64,000 nt of DNA from Hortaea werneckii (GCA_037044905.1 JBAOKB010000181.1:1-64000), one strand, 5' to 3'. Positions 41,212-52,124 are shown, counted from the stretch's first letter. Translations and numbers: made by a program. The notes: generated by a model not told the origin, from the sequence alone.

Positions 41212-42086
41212 ATGTCACCACCGGCTATCATTGCTCCTTCGATTCTTTCTGCAGACTTTGGCTCCCTTGGCCCCGCATGCTCTACCACCATCTCGCAAGG
41301 AGCAGACTGGCTCCATGTAGATATAATGGACGGGCACTTTGTGCCTAATATGACGTTTGGCGCACCTGTTGTGACCAAGATAAGAGGACATGTAGACAGG
41401 CCGAAGGACAACTTTGGAAAGGGGACATTTGACTGCCACATGATGATTGCAGAGGTGCGTATTGAGGCTGGGAGCTTTGTATGGAAACACAAGCTAGATG
41501 TCGGACTGACACATGTATCAGCCCAAAAAATGGGTGAAGGACTTTCAGAAGGCCGGTTGCGACCTGTACTGCTTCCACTATGAAGCGGCGATAAATTCCA
41601 CTGCTGCCGAAACCCCGGAGGCGCAAAGCGATAAGAAAACGAACCCGAAAGAGATGATCAAATATATCCATTACCATGGCATGAGGGCCGGTATCGCTAT
41701 CAAGCCAAAGACGGACGTAAGCGTGCTGTACGACATTGTAGAGAACAGCAACAAAGACGAGGTTCCTGACGTATGTACATTCTTTCGGGTGTCTTAATTT
41801 GGGGAAAGCATATGCTGACATCAAGCAGATGGTTCTTGTGATGACGGTTGAGCCGGGCTTTGGTGGGCAAAAATTCATGGCAGACATGATGCCGAAGGTA
41901 CAGGCACTTCGTCAGAAGTACCCGGATTTGAACATTGAAGTCGACGGCGGTCTGTCTGAATCGACAGTCGACACTGCTGCAGATGCCGGAGCCAACGTCA
42001 TTGTTGCCGGCAGTGCCGTGTTCGGCGCCCAAGACCCCAAAGATGTCATTGCGAAGCTCAGAGATGCCGTTGAAAAGAAGCGGTGA
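41212..42086 (+). CDS. rpe1: Ribulose-phosphate 3-epimerase
   Basis: Exons 41212..41454, 41522..41770 and 41829..42086 give 249 aa. It interconverts ribulose-5-phosphate and xylulose-5-phosphate in the cytosolic non-oxidative pentose phosphate pathway, using a metal in a TIM barrel. Seen motifs are APSILSADFG at the start, the metal-site strand HVDIMDGHFVPNMTFG (H and D), CHMMIAEPKKWV across junction 1, MTVEPGFGGQKFM at the start of exon 3, and the phosphate-site strand EVDGGLSEST with NVIVAGSAVFG. The introns (67 and 58 nt) are phase 0 with GTGCGT and GTATGT donors. I chose the ATG at 41212 because upstream codons lie in a pyrimidine-rich leader. Confidence 0.96.
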
Positions 42087-42358
42087 CTAGACAAAGGCCG
42101 GCTGTAATGGGGATATCTTGTAATTGCAGATTAGCGAGGAGCGTATCGAGGTCTAATTTGGGGAGAAAAGTCGCCGGAAGTCAGATGCGCAGTTTTTATC
42201 ATTCGTAAATGCATATTTATTGCTCAAAAAGTACGCCTCGGCCACCGGAGTCATACCTGTGTGGACACCATCATTTTTGCAGTCTGTGGTCGGCATCACC
42301 GAATGACCTTTCCAAGGCTTATAAATTGCTGAAAATCGAGTTCCAGGGTTTCCTAGTC

Positions 42359-43267
42359 TTAGAGCCGCACAAGGTACTTTATCCACGCGATGCTTTGCTG
42401 CAACACCAGCCATACCACGTACGGGTTGTATGCAATGTACGCTGCCACCAAAGCCAGCACCCCGTAGCAAGTGCCCACAAAGAGCCCGAACGACATCATG
42501 CCGGTATAAACCGCTCTCATAGCTGCGGCATCGTTCGTGTTCGGAAATGGCTCGGCAGGCACTGGAACATTCAGGAACTCGCACAGAGGCTCCCAACCCT
42601 GCCTGACATCGAAAATGAGTAGTTGCTGCTCCGGAATCAGCGCCTCAACCATTTTGTTATGTCTGTCATATATCTCTGGTCCGAGCTCGCCCTCATGGTC
42701 CGCCACCCACTTTCGATGAAGCACTCCAAGCATGTCGTCAAAGCGCCGCAGGAAGCCCACTGGGTAAATGCAAAAGCGATATAGATATCGATACCAACTC
42801 ATGGCATGGTGCCATTTGCTGATAGGCTGGACAGATCTGAACCATTCGTCTTTGCCGCCCGGCCGAGTCGTGAGAATGTACTTTGCGTTTGGAAACGCGG
42901 CGTAGGTCTCCTGCGGCAGATACGGCAGCGGCATGTCTGTAGTAGAACGATAGCCTTGCATGAGCTCCCTCAAGCGCCGAGAAAGCGCAGCATCGCCTGT
43001 TTTCCATTTGCCGGAGATTACATTGCTAAAGACTTCTTCGAACCCTTCTCGTGAAGCCGGGTTGCGGAAAATGACAATCCCTCCATGACATGGTGCGAAC
43101 CCCAGCTTTTCAAGTGCGAATTGCAGAGACGTTGTGCCAGTACGCGAAAGCCCAAGGCTGATTACTTCGAGGTTGACGGTATGGTCAAGTTTGAGGCCCG
43201 ATTGATCTCCATGTGCAGAGGCATCAAGACCGAAGAAACGGTGCAATGGGTTCTTAGTTGACGACAT
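42359..43267 (-). CDS. Sulfotransferase-like P-loop protein with C-terminal membrane segment
   Basis: Single exon, 302 aa, resembling the Sulfotransfer_4 family common in filamentous fungi and wrongly named NAD-dependent epimerases in some databases. The PAPS 5'-phosphosulfate loop is visible as SLGLSRTGTTSL (37-48). KYILTTRPGGKDEWF gives the 3'-phosphate-binding arginine strand. MVEALIPEQQLLIFDVRQGWEPLCEFLNVPVP is typical of the family (seen as LLIFDVRQGWEPLCEFL). Residues 254-302 contain one or two membrane helices, suggesting anchoring. Acceptor substrate unknown. It converges with rpe1. Confidence 0.88.
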   Translation of the reverse strand: MSSTKNPLHRFFGLDASAHGDQSGLKLDHTVNLEVISLGLSRTGTTSLQFALEKLGFAPCHGGIVIFRNPASREGFEEVFSNVISGKWKTGDAALSRRLRELMQGYRSTTDMPLPYLPQETYAAFPNAKYILTTRPGGKDEWFRSVQPISKWHHAMSWYRYLYRFCIYPVGFLRRFDDMLGVLHRKWVADHEGELGPEIYDRHNKMVEALIPEQQLLIFDVRQGWEPLCEFLNVPVPAEPFPNTNDAAAMRAVYTGMMSFGLFVGTCYGVLALVAAYIAYNPYVVWLVLQQSIAWIKYLVRL

Positions 43268-43834
43268 AGGCTCTCAATCGAAGTGCAATGTAGGACAGAT
43301 CTTTTTCAATGTACTCCTGATGGTAAGATACGTTCGCCTATTTATCTACTCTAGTCAGCGTGGCACAAGCTGAAGCTGAGGTCAGCTGAAGGATCGGAAG
43401 CTGACAGTGGCGCAACCCTTCCACCTTGAAGGGTTACATAATTACGAAAGAAGAAAGTCAGTGTCACATTCCACCAATGCCACGGTAGCAAATGGATTGC
43501 TTCCATCGTTTGGTCTTTTCCTTGATTCGAGCGCAAATGAAAGCCACCCCAATTTTTCGAGATGTGCTAACGATCCCGGGACCATGAACGCCATCGAACT
43601 CGTTCTCAAAGAAATCAAAATGCTCCGAAGGATGTATCCATACGTAGTCTGCAAGTCCTAGCTAGCGTTGAGTTACGCAAAGATCAGACCAAATACCCCC
43701 GAACCGTTTTATTCATACATGCCTGCTATCGCCCATCGAAAGGAATGTGTGGAAAAAAGAAGTGTTACAATAACCCAAGGCCCGCCTTTGATCATTCTCC
43801 ATCCGTGTCAACCGATTACCGATGCTTTCTTTGC
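43268..43834. other. Intergenic, no gene seen
   Basis: Promoter of the sulfotransferase-like gene and 3' flank of the cutinase gene. Nothing recognised. Confidence 0.5.
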
Positions 43835-45980
43835 TTAAGAAGAACCCTCGCCAGTCGCCTCGACGATGAATTTAGCAGCGCTCTCCAAATCGCTTCCGTA
43901 GCTCAAATGGCTACCGGACCCATTGGACGGGCCGGTGGCGCAGATGAAGTCGCTGGAGCCGCAGTTGTTGGAAACCTTGCTGTCCGGCACGTCACCGAAA
44001 GACTGGCCGTTGAGGGGGTCACCGAAAACTGCAATTGCACCGACATTGCTGGCATCAATACCGTTCTTCATGGCATAGTGGACAACCATGGCACCCTGCG
44101 AGTACCCGCCAAGAACGAGCTTAGTCTTAGGGCATTGCTGCATCGCCGATTGGGCAAGCTTCACCATTTCTGGACCTCCCGAAGCACCAAGTTGAGCATT
44201 GCCGGCAGCGCTGGCGGGGTAGTCGACGCCTTGGATGGAGACTGCGTTCTGGCCTGCGATGTTGTGGAGATCCTTCGCAAGGCCTGGGCCAACAACGGTG
44301 CCCATTGTGCCAATCTCGGTAGTGCCACGGGCGAAGATGAAAGTCAGATCACGGCATCCAGTGTTGTCAGAAACGTCGTTGGCAGTCGAACCACCGGAGT
44401 AGGAGGAGGCGGAAGCATCGGGATAGCCGCCGCCGCTGCCAGAGCCTTCGCTAGAGCTGCCGTCGGAGGAGGACGAAGAGGGAGCAGCTGAGGAAGAAGA
44501 CTCGGCGGATGAGGATTCGGAGCTAGAGTCGGAGCTGCTTGTGCCTGTTTACTCTTGTCAGCGTTCAAGTCCTGATAGACATATCAGATGGTCCCATCCG
44601 CAGAAAGTCTCAAGCACCAGTTGGTACGAAAATAGGATTCGCAATTCTCAAAGCATCGGTCCGTGAGCCTTGCTCCAATCTAGAATCTGACTATTCATCG
44701 ATTCTTCATAGATTGTGTTGCTCTTGCGATACGAACAGTCTCCAAGAATGGGAGTATCCGGGTTATGAGGTAGTTACTTACTGTCGCCGCCCCCAAGGCT
44801 ACCAAGGCCGCTCAAACCGGAAAGCCCACTGCTTCCTGAACCGAGAGAGCTGAGATCTTCTCCGATGTCAGCAACGGATGACCCGAAGTTGCTTGCCTTT
44901 TCGAACTTTCGAACTTACCAGGTAGAGACGAGCTGCTTCCGCTAGAGCCGCCGAGCCCGCTCAGAAGAGAGCCCAGACCACCGCTGCTAGATCCAGATGA
45001 GCCCAGTCCCGTGGACAGCGATGGCAGAGAGCCAGTGCCCGATCCGCCCAGAGAGGAGAGACCTTGAATATCCTTAGCTAGTGTTCTGCTTTGGTTTTTG
45101 CATGAAAATAGTACTAACCACCCAGGCCACTGGCTAGAGCGGCCAGTCCAGAAGAGCTGGAGCCCAGGGAGGAAAGGGAGCCCAAGTCCTGGCGCTTCTC
45201 GTAGGTCGAAGTAGGAGTAGCACTGCCATCTTCGCCTGACGACGCGGCTCCGGCTGAGCCAGACGTGCCACCAAGCTCACCAAGCGAGGGGAGACCAGAC
45301 CCGGAAGAAGAGGAGTCGGAGCCCGAGGACGAGCCGCCGAGCGACGGAAGATCTGGAAGGCCTCCCGAGGGTATGGGCAACGAAGGCGAGCCACTCTCAC
45401 CGCCGTGGCCTCCCAGAATACCAGAAAGCCCTCCTGTGGGCAGCGCTGCTCCGGATGGAAGAATGCCACTGCCTATGCCTGACGCTCCCTCCCCATCCTC
45501 GAGGCCACTAAGCAAGCCCGAAAGCCCTGTAGGCAGTGCTCCATCTGGCGGGAAGACCCCCGCCGAAAACGATGGCAGACCACTGCCTGAAGGAAGGTCT
45601 GGTATGCCAGAAGGCAAGCCTGAAAGGCCAGATGGCAAGCTCGGAAGGTCGGAGGGCAAACCTGACAGACCAGAAGGCAGGCTCGGAAGGCCAGATGGCA
45701 AGCTCGGAAGGTCGGAGGGCAAACCTGACAGACCAGAAGGCAGGTTCGGAAGGCCAGAGGGTAGACTCGGAAGGCCAGAAGGCAAACTTGGAAGGCTGCC
45801 TTCTGCGCCACCGCTGCTTCCGCCACCAAGGTCTGGTAGGGATGGCAGCGATGAGCCGCTCTCAGACGAACTGCCAGAGCCCGAGCCAGAAAGCGAGCCA
45901 AGATTCCGCTTGTCCTTCAATGGAGCGGCACCTGCGCTCAATGCCAAGCTGAACAAGGCGGTCTTCGACGTGAAATGCAT
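43835..45980 (-). CDS. Cutinase with long repetitive N-terminal region
   Basis: Exons (minus) 45980..45119, 45062..44919, 44856..44782 and 44544..43835 give 596 aa. Cutinases are secreted serine esterases that hydrolyse plant cutin and other polyesters. After a signal peptide (MHFTSKTALFSLALSAGAA) comes a KR site (24-25), then about 370 residues of Ser/Gly/Leu/Pro with GLPSLPS heptads, a second KR site (262-263), and a Ser/Glu/Asp-rich linker. The catalytic domain starts near 410 with TGCRDLTFIFARGTTE. GGYSQG carries the nucleophile (about S509), SSDFIC the Asp (about D559) and GSHLSY the His (about H573). Exon 3 relies on a weak GAAG acceptor at 44857, required to keep phase. Introns are 56, 62 and 237 nt. 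The spacer is far longer than in ordinary cutinases (about 200-230 aa). Confidence 0.85.
45631..45756 (-). repeat. 63-bp tandem direct repeat inside the cutinase spacer
   Basis: Two copies (45631-45693, 45694-45756) differ at one base. Each encodes 21 residues built from three heptads of the GLPSLPS/GLPSDLP type; more diverged heptads flank them. Recent unit duplication is likely. Confidence 0.9.
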
Positions 45981-47852
45981 TGCAAATCGTCGGCTAACTC
46001 CTGATATCGGTATAGTAACGACTGTGGTCAATGAGAAAGCTGTCCGATCAACGGCAGCAACAAAGAAGGGAATAGAGTCAAGTGAACGAAAAGACGATGA
46101 GGCAACTGATGAGCGTGGGAACAGACCTTCGTGAGGGCAGCAAAGCTCACCTTATATTCACCGCAGGTGGACCTTCATACAGAACCATGAAACCAGATCA
46201 TTCCTCGATCGCACTCGAAAATAGTGTGCATCTAGGGCACATGTTGTCATGCCGAGGAACTTTGCAAGAATGATGACGAGTCTACGTGGGCAAACAGTCT
46301 ATCGTTTCAGCCCACAGCGTGTTGCTTGTGATGTGACATGTACCGGGATACATTATCGAGCTACACTTCGGGCAGGCTGATACACATTCGTTTCTGTCGT
46401 CGGCGCAAAGTTCCGTTTTTGATGGAAGCCCTAATCGGAATGGAAAGCTTAGCATCGTTCGTCGAGAGGTCATGCATCACGTTTTGTGTAAAAGCGAACC
46501 GGGCTCTCGTCAAGGTCGATACTATCGCGGGTCGCCCAATGTGCAGATGAAGAGTGGGAAATTGACTTGAAGACACTGGCTGCCTACAACGGAAATTTCG
46601 CTTGATGCCTTCAGGTGCCCAGAGGTGTATTCACACCCTCTTCGTCAGTCTGTGGAGGCAAGAGACCAGTTCTGCAGCCATCCACTATTTTGAGTTTCGA
46701 AGTGTGACATGCGAACATGCAGGTGATGTCTCAGGATAGTCCCAGGATGTAAAACTTGAAGTGGCCCGCACACAAATACCGAGGCTATCCGCTACCGATC
46801 GACGTCTGACAGGGCCGGGGATTTAGAGCTGCGCTGTTCATCTCCACGGGGGTTGTGGATGGCACTGATGAAGAGAGTAATGTCCGCTGGCCTGAGTTCA
46901 TGGCTGGTACGAGATGCGCCTTGGAGGTTGTCCTCTATCTGGAAGACACAGATCGTTGCTTGCTTTGCGGACTGTCATCATTAGTGATGTCCGCGTTGAT
47001 GCTTGTAGTATGCATGGTTGATGTCGTTTCAAGCTGCTATGTGCCGGGCAGCGACACTCATCTAACTGCGGAAGTCTAGAACACATGAGCGTCCGGCTGC
47101 ATTAGCCTCTGCTAAGCAGATCTTCTCCCGAATGTTTTCATCTCGTGGTTGTTCGGCTGTGGCAGGTGTCAAATTGAAGACGTATCAGATGCGCACCGGT
47201 CCGAACACTGATGTCGAGCTTCCCGTGCAGTGGTGTTGTTAGTGGCGCACGGGCTACATCTAAGTGAAACATCCCGTGCTCAGGACAACCAAGCTTCACC
47301 GAGGCACTTCGACGAATCTCGTTATTAGACTTGCAACAAAGACAAGATGATAGCGCCACATAATGCATGCATGTCTCCATGACCCATCCGCGGTGAACAG
47401 AAAGAGGCATCAAGTCCAGAGGAGAAGATCAGAAAAGCTGCAACGTTTCATGACTCTTGACATTGAACAATGTTCAGCAATGTCCATGCCTAGGCTCTCA
47501 CAGGGCGGCGCAAAAGGTCGCAGTGTGTTGGAGAAGAAGTCTCTTTTGCACAGTGTTACGAATGTTGGTTGAATATTCCCTATACTACCTAAGCCCTATA
47601 TCGGCTCCCAGGAATGATTGAACGACGAAGCATGTCGATCTAGCTCCTTTGCCAGCTGCTGATTTTTGCCCCCCAACGCCTGTTTCCCCAAGAAAAGTGT
47701 GAACTTGCCCAATTCTGCAGTCTTTCTTTCCGACACGCCTCCGCTCTGCAAAACGATGATATCGATTGTACATGACCAATTCTGACGCCGCCTGCTCCCT
47801 CCCTTCAATACCCGCCACTCCTTTTTCTTCTTCTGCGTCCCTTGCACGGAAA
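45981..47852. other. Intergenic, long upstream region of the cutinase gene
   Basis: 1.9 kb with no supported gene. Small ORFs (for example near 46361-46576 and 46855-47079) have no recognisable features. Confidence 0.5.
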
Positions 47853-49109
47853 CTAGTTACTTGCTGAATGGTCGGTATTGTAGGCCGAGGGTGAAGAAGT
47901 CAATTGAGCTTCTGAAGTGGTGGTTGGCGGCGTCATGAAAGCTGGTGGATGAGAGCTCGCTTCGTCGGGCTGTACCGGCGCAGGTGCCTGCGCCGGGGGC
48001 AAAGTTGGGATCTGCTCACCAGCAGAGGCAGTAGAACTTTGCTCAAGCATCGGCCGCTTTGCCCCATTCCCTTTGGGACGCGGATATCTGTGCTCAACCT
48101 CCTGGACCTTCCTCTTCCTACTCTTCCCCGAGAACGCGTCTGCCACTCCCAAATCCTTCGCGATCTTCTCTCCGATGTGACTCCCAGTGCGTGACGCTTG
48201 GCAGGTCTTGCAGTCAAGTCTCGAACACCGCCACAACCTCTCCTTGACGCCTCCCGTGCGAGGCACGTCGATCTGCTTGGTGAATTTCATGCGGAAGACG
48301 CCCGTTTTGGAAGTCGTGTGCCCGATGATGAAATGTACCGCGAGCGTTGCGTTCTCGGGATCGCAGGTGTGGACGTATTTTAGTTTGTGGGCCGGCTGCG
48401 GGAGTGGCGCGATGGAGGATTGAACATCGTCGCCTTCGACTTGGGATGAGCCTGAAAAAGCGTTGGTATTGACGTCTCCTTGGGGTGGCAGGACAAAATC
48501 TGGCGTGATCGGGCCGTTGTAATTCGGATGTTCGAATGGGAACGAGCCTGGTGGAAGACTGAAATTCTCGTCCTTTAGGGGTTCCTGCTGGAAGTGCGCA
48601 GGGACATCTGACTTCACGTTGCCGTCGCTGAAGTCCAAGATGCCGAAATGGCCCTCTTGGAAGTTGGGCTGATGATTATAGAGGTCGAAGAGGCGATCAT
48701 GGGAATGCTCACCGGCCCAGGGCCCCCTGTCTTCAGGCATCGTCACGGCTTTGCCATCTTGGCTGCCGGGGCCGTCAGTATGCTCTGACGAAGCTGAGCC
48801 TTGAAGTTCCAAGGGTTGTAGTTGTTCTTGATGATCTGGAAAAGATACCGACGTCTCATCCCCCTGCATGCCGCTGTGGATCCATTTTTCGAGGTCGAAC
48901 GGGCTCAACCCAGCCCAGTCAGGACGCTCTTCGGTCACAGGCTGCTCTGCGAAAGGCCGCAAGCGGTCGGAGATGTCTGCATAGCCCGTCTGTGGGTCAT
49001 GGAGGTACGTGTGTTCGGGAAAGCTCGTGTCAGTACCGAAAGTCAGGCTGAAAGCTTCCTCGAAATGCTGATCTAGCAGCAAGTCGTTTTGAGCGTCTGC
49101 AACGGACAT
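47853..49109 (-). CDS. Hypothetical protein with a Cys-containing central domain, 418 aa
   Basis: Family not recognised. I chose the ATG at 49109 (MSVADAQND) because the frame further upstream only has a TTG start. The first 220 residues are acidic and disordered (activation-domain-like, e.g. DFSDGNVKSD). An ordered block near 235-315 (YVHTCDPENATLAVHFIIGHTT, best core TLAVHFIIGHTTSKTGVF, then LWRCSRLDCKTCQASR) has four Cys and two His. A basic stretch SRKRKVQEVEHRYPRPKG follows, then a Pro/Thr-rich tail. Overall this looks like a nuclear regulator, but that is inference. A short upstream exon is possible. Confidence 0.65.
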   Translation of the reverse strand: MSVADAQNDLLLDQHFEEAFSLTFGTDTSFPEHTYLHDPQTGYADISDRLRPFAEQPVTEERPDWAGLSPFDLEKWIHSGMQGDETSVSFPDHQEQLQPLELQGSASSEHTDGPGSQDGKAVTMPEDRGPWAGEHSHDRLFDLYNHQPNFQEGHFGILDFSDGNVKSDVPAHFQQEPLKDENFSLPPGSFPFEHPNYNGPITPDFVLPPQGDVNTNAFSGSSQVEGDDVQSSIAPLPQPAHKLKYVHTCDPENATLAVHFIIGHTTSKTGVFRMKFTKQIDVPRTGGVKERLWRCSRLDCKTCQASRTGSHIGEKIAKDLGVADAFSGKSRKRKVQEVEHRYPRPKGNGAKRPMLEQSSTASAGEQIPTLPPAQAPAPVQPDEASSHPPAFMTPPTTTSEAQLTSSPSAYNTDHSASN

Positions 49110-49936
49110 ATCGTTTCCAGATGATGATGATGTTCTTTGACCGGCTTCGCACCGGGAGGCGTGTATCCGAGACTGTTGGGATGCACACAAGGGGATGTTG
49201 TTGATGTTCTGAGAGCTACTGGAATTGAGCTTTGGACTGTGGCGTGACTCAGGGGTTGGTGGCAAAGTAGTGTCCCAGGATGGCAGGAGCGCTTTAAAGA
49301 AGAAGCGAAGCTGTCAGCTCGGGCCATCATAAGTGAATTACGACGGTCGAAAAGTTGCAATATTTTGTCTCGCAGTCCTCGCAAAGGCATTGTCTTGCAC
49401 CCGAGGACGCTGTGAATAAGCGTCAAAATTACAGGAAGTACAACCATAGTATCATGTGACCGCAGTCCTGTGTTGAGTCATCTCGCGTTGCCCACCGTCC
49501 AAATGTTGTTTGCGCCGTTGAAAGCCGGATGACACGAAAGATTACGACCGTATTAGAGTAGTAGGCCCAGATATGCCACTACACTGAAGTGTTGTAGCCG
49601 ATTATAAATATGTAATCTTGTTGGGTGCCAGCAAAGCCTCCATATACCATTAAAGACCCCAGCAGCACATGGATTCTTGCGTGGCCAGCACAGCAAGACC
49701 GACTGAGGTGGTATGGGAGTGTGCCTTGACAATTTAATTCTAGTCTTCCTTTAGGGTCGCTTCGTGAAATCGATTTCAGACAGAAAGGGGCGCCTGCAGC
49801 ACAGTACGGTCGTCGGCGCTTAGATGAGCAGAGACCCGATCCTGCATCGTACTGTGCGCCATGCAATCGCACAAGGTCTTGAGTGGCACATCTGAAATAT
49901 CAGTGGAAAATGTCTTCGCGGAACTAAACTCTGCAC
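49110..49936. other. Intergenic, no gene seen
   Basis: Promoter of the 418-aa gene and 3' flank of spc2. AT-rich patch near 49590-49620. Nothing else recognised. Confidence 0.5.
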
Positions 49937-50683
49937 CTAGCCCTTTCTCTTCGATCTCTTACTTCCCTTGCCTGAGCTTCCCCCGCTCGTCTCTGCAAAT
50001 GCGGTCGGCCCATCACCGCCTGTCCCAGCCACTGCCTCTACCTCTGGACTCGGAGCGGCAAGCTCGTCACGCTCGACCCTACTGGCGTTCTTTGGGTCCG
50101 CGTCACCCACTGTCTCGCTGCTCGTAGCCAGCCATTGCTGAAAGGGTTTGGCCACGAAATACCCATCTGCCGTGAACCATGTCGTAAACGGTGCCTGCAG
50201 CTCCTTGAGGACCGGCGTGTTGGTTGCGGAGTCTGTTACGGTAACAGCCAGGAAGTATGTCGGCTCGTGCTTCTTCGTCTTGCTTGCGAGTGAGATCTTC
50301 GCCCAAGATGTTAGACCGTTTCTCTTGCCTGACCCGCCCCATGCTCCCGGAAGTATACTCACATGCTTGCCATCTTTCTTGCCTTCAAAGACCAGACCCT
50401 TCTCCACTCCCCACATCCAGTATGTGAACGTAGCGTTCAGGATCCCGTAGCACACCACTGCTACAGCTGTCCAACCCTTTGTAGCTTCCCATCCCAGCTT
50501 ATAATCTGCTACAAAGGTCGCGGCTGCGATAAGCACAGAAGTATATCCTATGGCGAGACGCGTATCGAGCTTTGAATTGTCCTGCTGGAAGTTGAGACCA
50601 CGCAAGTAGTTGCCCAAGGCATCGTCCGTAGTGTTTTTGAGGTCCGGGAGCGAATGCGGACTGATTTTAGCTTCTCCAGACAT
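49937..50683 (-). CDS. spc2: Signal peptidase complex subunit 2
   Basis: Exons (minus) 50683..50363 and 50296..49937 give 226 aa. Spc2 (SPC25) is a non-catalytic ER subunit linking signal peptidase to the Sec61 channel. Two adjacent membrane helices are seen near 47-65 (RLAIGYTSVLIAAATFVAD) and 72-92 (WTAVAVVCYGILNATFTYW), with short lumenal turn and cytosolic ends. A cytosolic beta domain follows (ISLASKTKKHEPTYFLAV, FTTWFTADGYFV). The C-terminus is disordered and basic (KGSKRSKRKG). The 66 nt intron (GTGAGT/TCTAAC/GCGAAG) is a multiple of three with no stop; removing it joins KH to ISLAS. The AAG acceptor is unusual. Confidence 0.88.
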   Translation of the reverse strand: MSGEAKISPHSLPDLKNTTDDALGNYLRGLNFQQDNSKLDTRLAIGYTSVLIAAATFVADYKLGWEATKGWTAVAVVCYGILNATFTYWMWGVEKGLVFEGKKDGKHVSILPGAWGGSGKRNGLTSWAKISLASKTKKHEPTYFLAVTVTDSATNTPVLKELQAPFTTWFTADGYFVAKPFQQWLATSSETVGDADPKNASRVERDELAAPSPEVEAVAGTGGDGPTAFAETSGGSSGKGSKRSKRKG

Positions 50684-50947
50684 GATTGTTGTGTTGGCGG
50701 CCTCTTGATGTCCAGGTAGCCGGTCTTTTATATCGTATGAGCGGATCACCGCAGCATGTTATGGATTTACCAAAAGTGGTAGTGGTTAGAGTAGCAAGCT
50801 GGCCATTGAAGCTGCCCCGTCTCGCGACATCGCAAATTTCTTGGCATCGGCTATCAACGTACATGGCATGTGAACGCTCACTTCATCCCACCTTACGCCC
50901 TACCCTGCAGACCAGCATATCGCGTTTCTATACCAAAACCGCCGACC
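50684..50947. promoter_or_regulatory. Divergent promoter, spc2 / emc3
   Basis: 264 bp between two outward start codons, both of ER membrane biogenesis genes. No specific element is claimed. Confidence 0.6.
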
Positions 50948-51956
50948 ATGGCAGGGCCGGTAGAGCAGCAGATCCATCGGGATCCCGCCCTTTTGTACGT
51001 GCCTAACCCTTTTGCTCATCCTACAAACCAGAAGCCCCGTTCGCTTTGAGAGATACATTCACTGATACAAAGGCATTTGTTACAGCTATTGGATCCTCCT
51101 CCCAATCACCGTTGTCATGGTCCTGACTGGCATTCTCCGGCATTATCTCTCCACGCTTCTCCAGTCTACGCCAAAGAAACAAGCGCTAGGGAAGATGCGG
51201 GAGCAGCGCTCTCTCATGCATGCCCAGATGCTCCGCGCCAACCACCAGCAGATCTCCAAATCTGCCTTTGAACGGAGAAAAGATGTCTTTATCACGGGAG
51301 CAAAGGAAGGATTGTACCTGCAAGACGGGCCGGACAGCAGAGGCAAAGCCAAACCGAACCCGCTCAGCGATCCGGCACAGATGGAGGGCATGATGGGCGC
51401 CATGAAAGGCAATGTGACCATGATGGTGCCGCAGAGTCTTATCATGGGCTGGATCAATGCTTTCTTCTCCGGCTACGTCATCAGTATGTTTCCCTGAAGC
51501 AAGTTGAGCTCTGAAATGCATGTTTGCAAGGTGCTGACTTCTTTTTCAGTGAAACTGCCTTTCCCGCTCACACCCCAATTCAAGCAGATGCTTCAAGCGG
51601 GCGTGGGCACTCGGGATCTGGACGTGAGATGGGTATCCAGTCTGTCCTGGTATTTCCTTACTCTCTTCGGCTTGCAGCCCGTCTATAACTTCATTCTTGG
51701 CTCCAACAACGGTAAGACACATGCAAATCGCCAAAGCTTCACGATAATGGTGCTAACATGACCGACAGCCGCCTCTCAGATGGCTCAACAGATGCAGCAG
51801 CAGCAAATGGGCGCAAACCCGATGGGCGGTGCTGAGGACCCGAACAAGATCTTCTTGAGCGAGGCCGAGAACCTGGAAGTCGTGGAGCACAGGTACATAT
51901 TAGAAGGGGTGGAAGACAGGCTCCTCGAGAGCCTTTCTGCTCAGGGCATTGTGTAG
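50948..51956 (+). CDS. emc3: ER membrane protein complex subunit 3
   Basis: Exons 50948..50994, 51086..51483, 51550..51711 and 51769..51956 give 264 aa. EMC3 is the YidC/Oxa1-related insertase core of the EMC, which inserts tail-anchored and multipass proteins into the ER. Helix 1 is YWILLPITVVMVLTG (from about 17). A cytosolic coiled coil (KKQALGKMREQRSLMHAQML) follows. NPLSDPAQMEGMMGAMKGN and the helix VTMMVPQSLIMGWINAFFS come next, then KLPFPLTPQFKQMLQ and WYFLTLFGLQPVYNF. The donor of intron 1 is GTACGT at 50995, chosen because it keeps phase (LF|YW). Other introns are GTATGT and GTAAGA, both with CAG acceptors. Confidence 0.93.
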
Positions 51957-52124
51957 CAGGCCGTGTGACTACTAAGGTGTATAAAGAATCTCAAATCGAC
52001 CGTGCACAGGGCAGAGATTACTCGCAGACCTGCCGGTATACCTACATACCGATTTAAATACATTATATTGTACACTTCGGTCACCAAACTATATTACAAG
52101 ACAAAGCGATATGGCGGAAGATCA

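Noticed and set aside
45265..46134. 289-aa plus-strand Pro/Glu/Gly-rich reading
   Set aside because: Antisense shadow of the repetitive cutinase spacer; periodicity comes from the 21-bp repeats.
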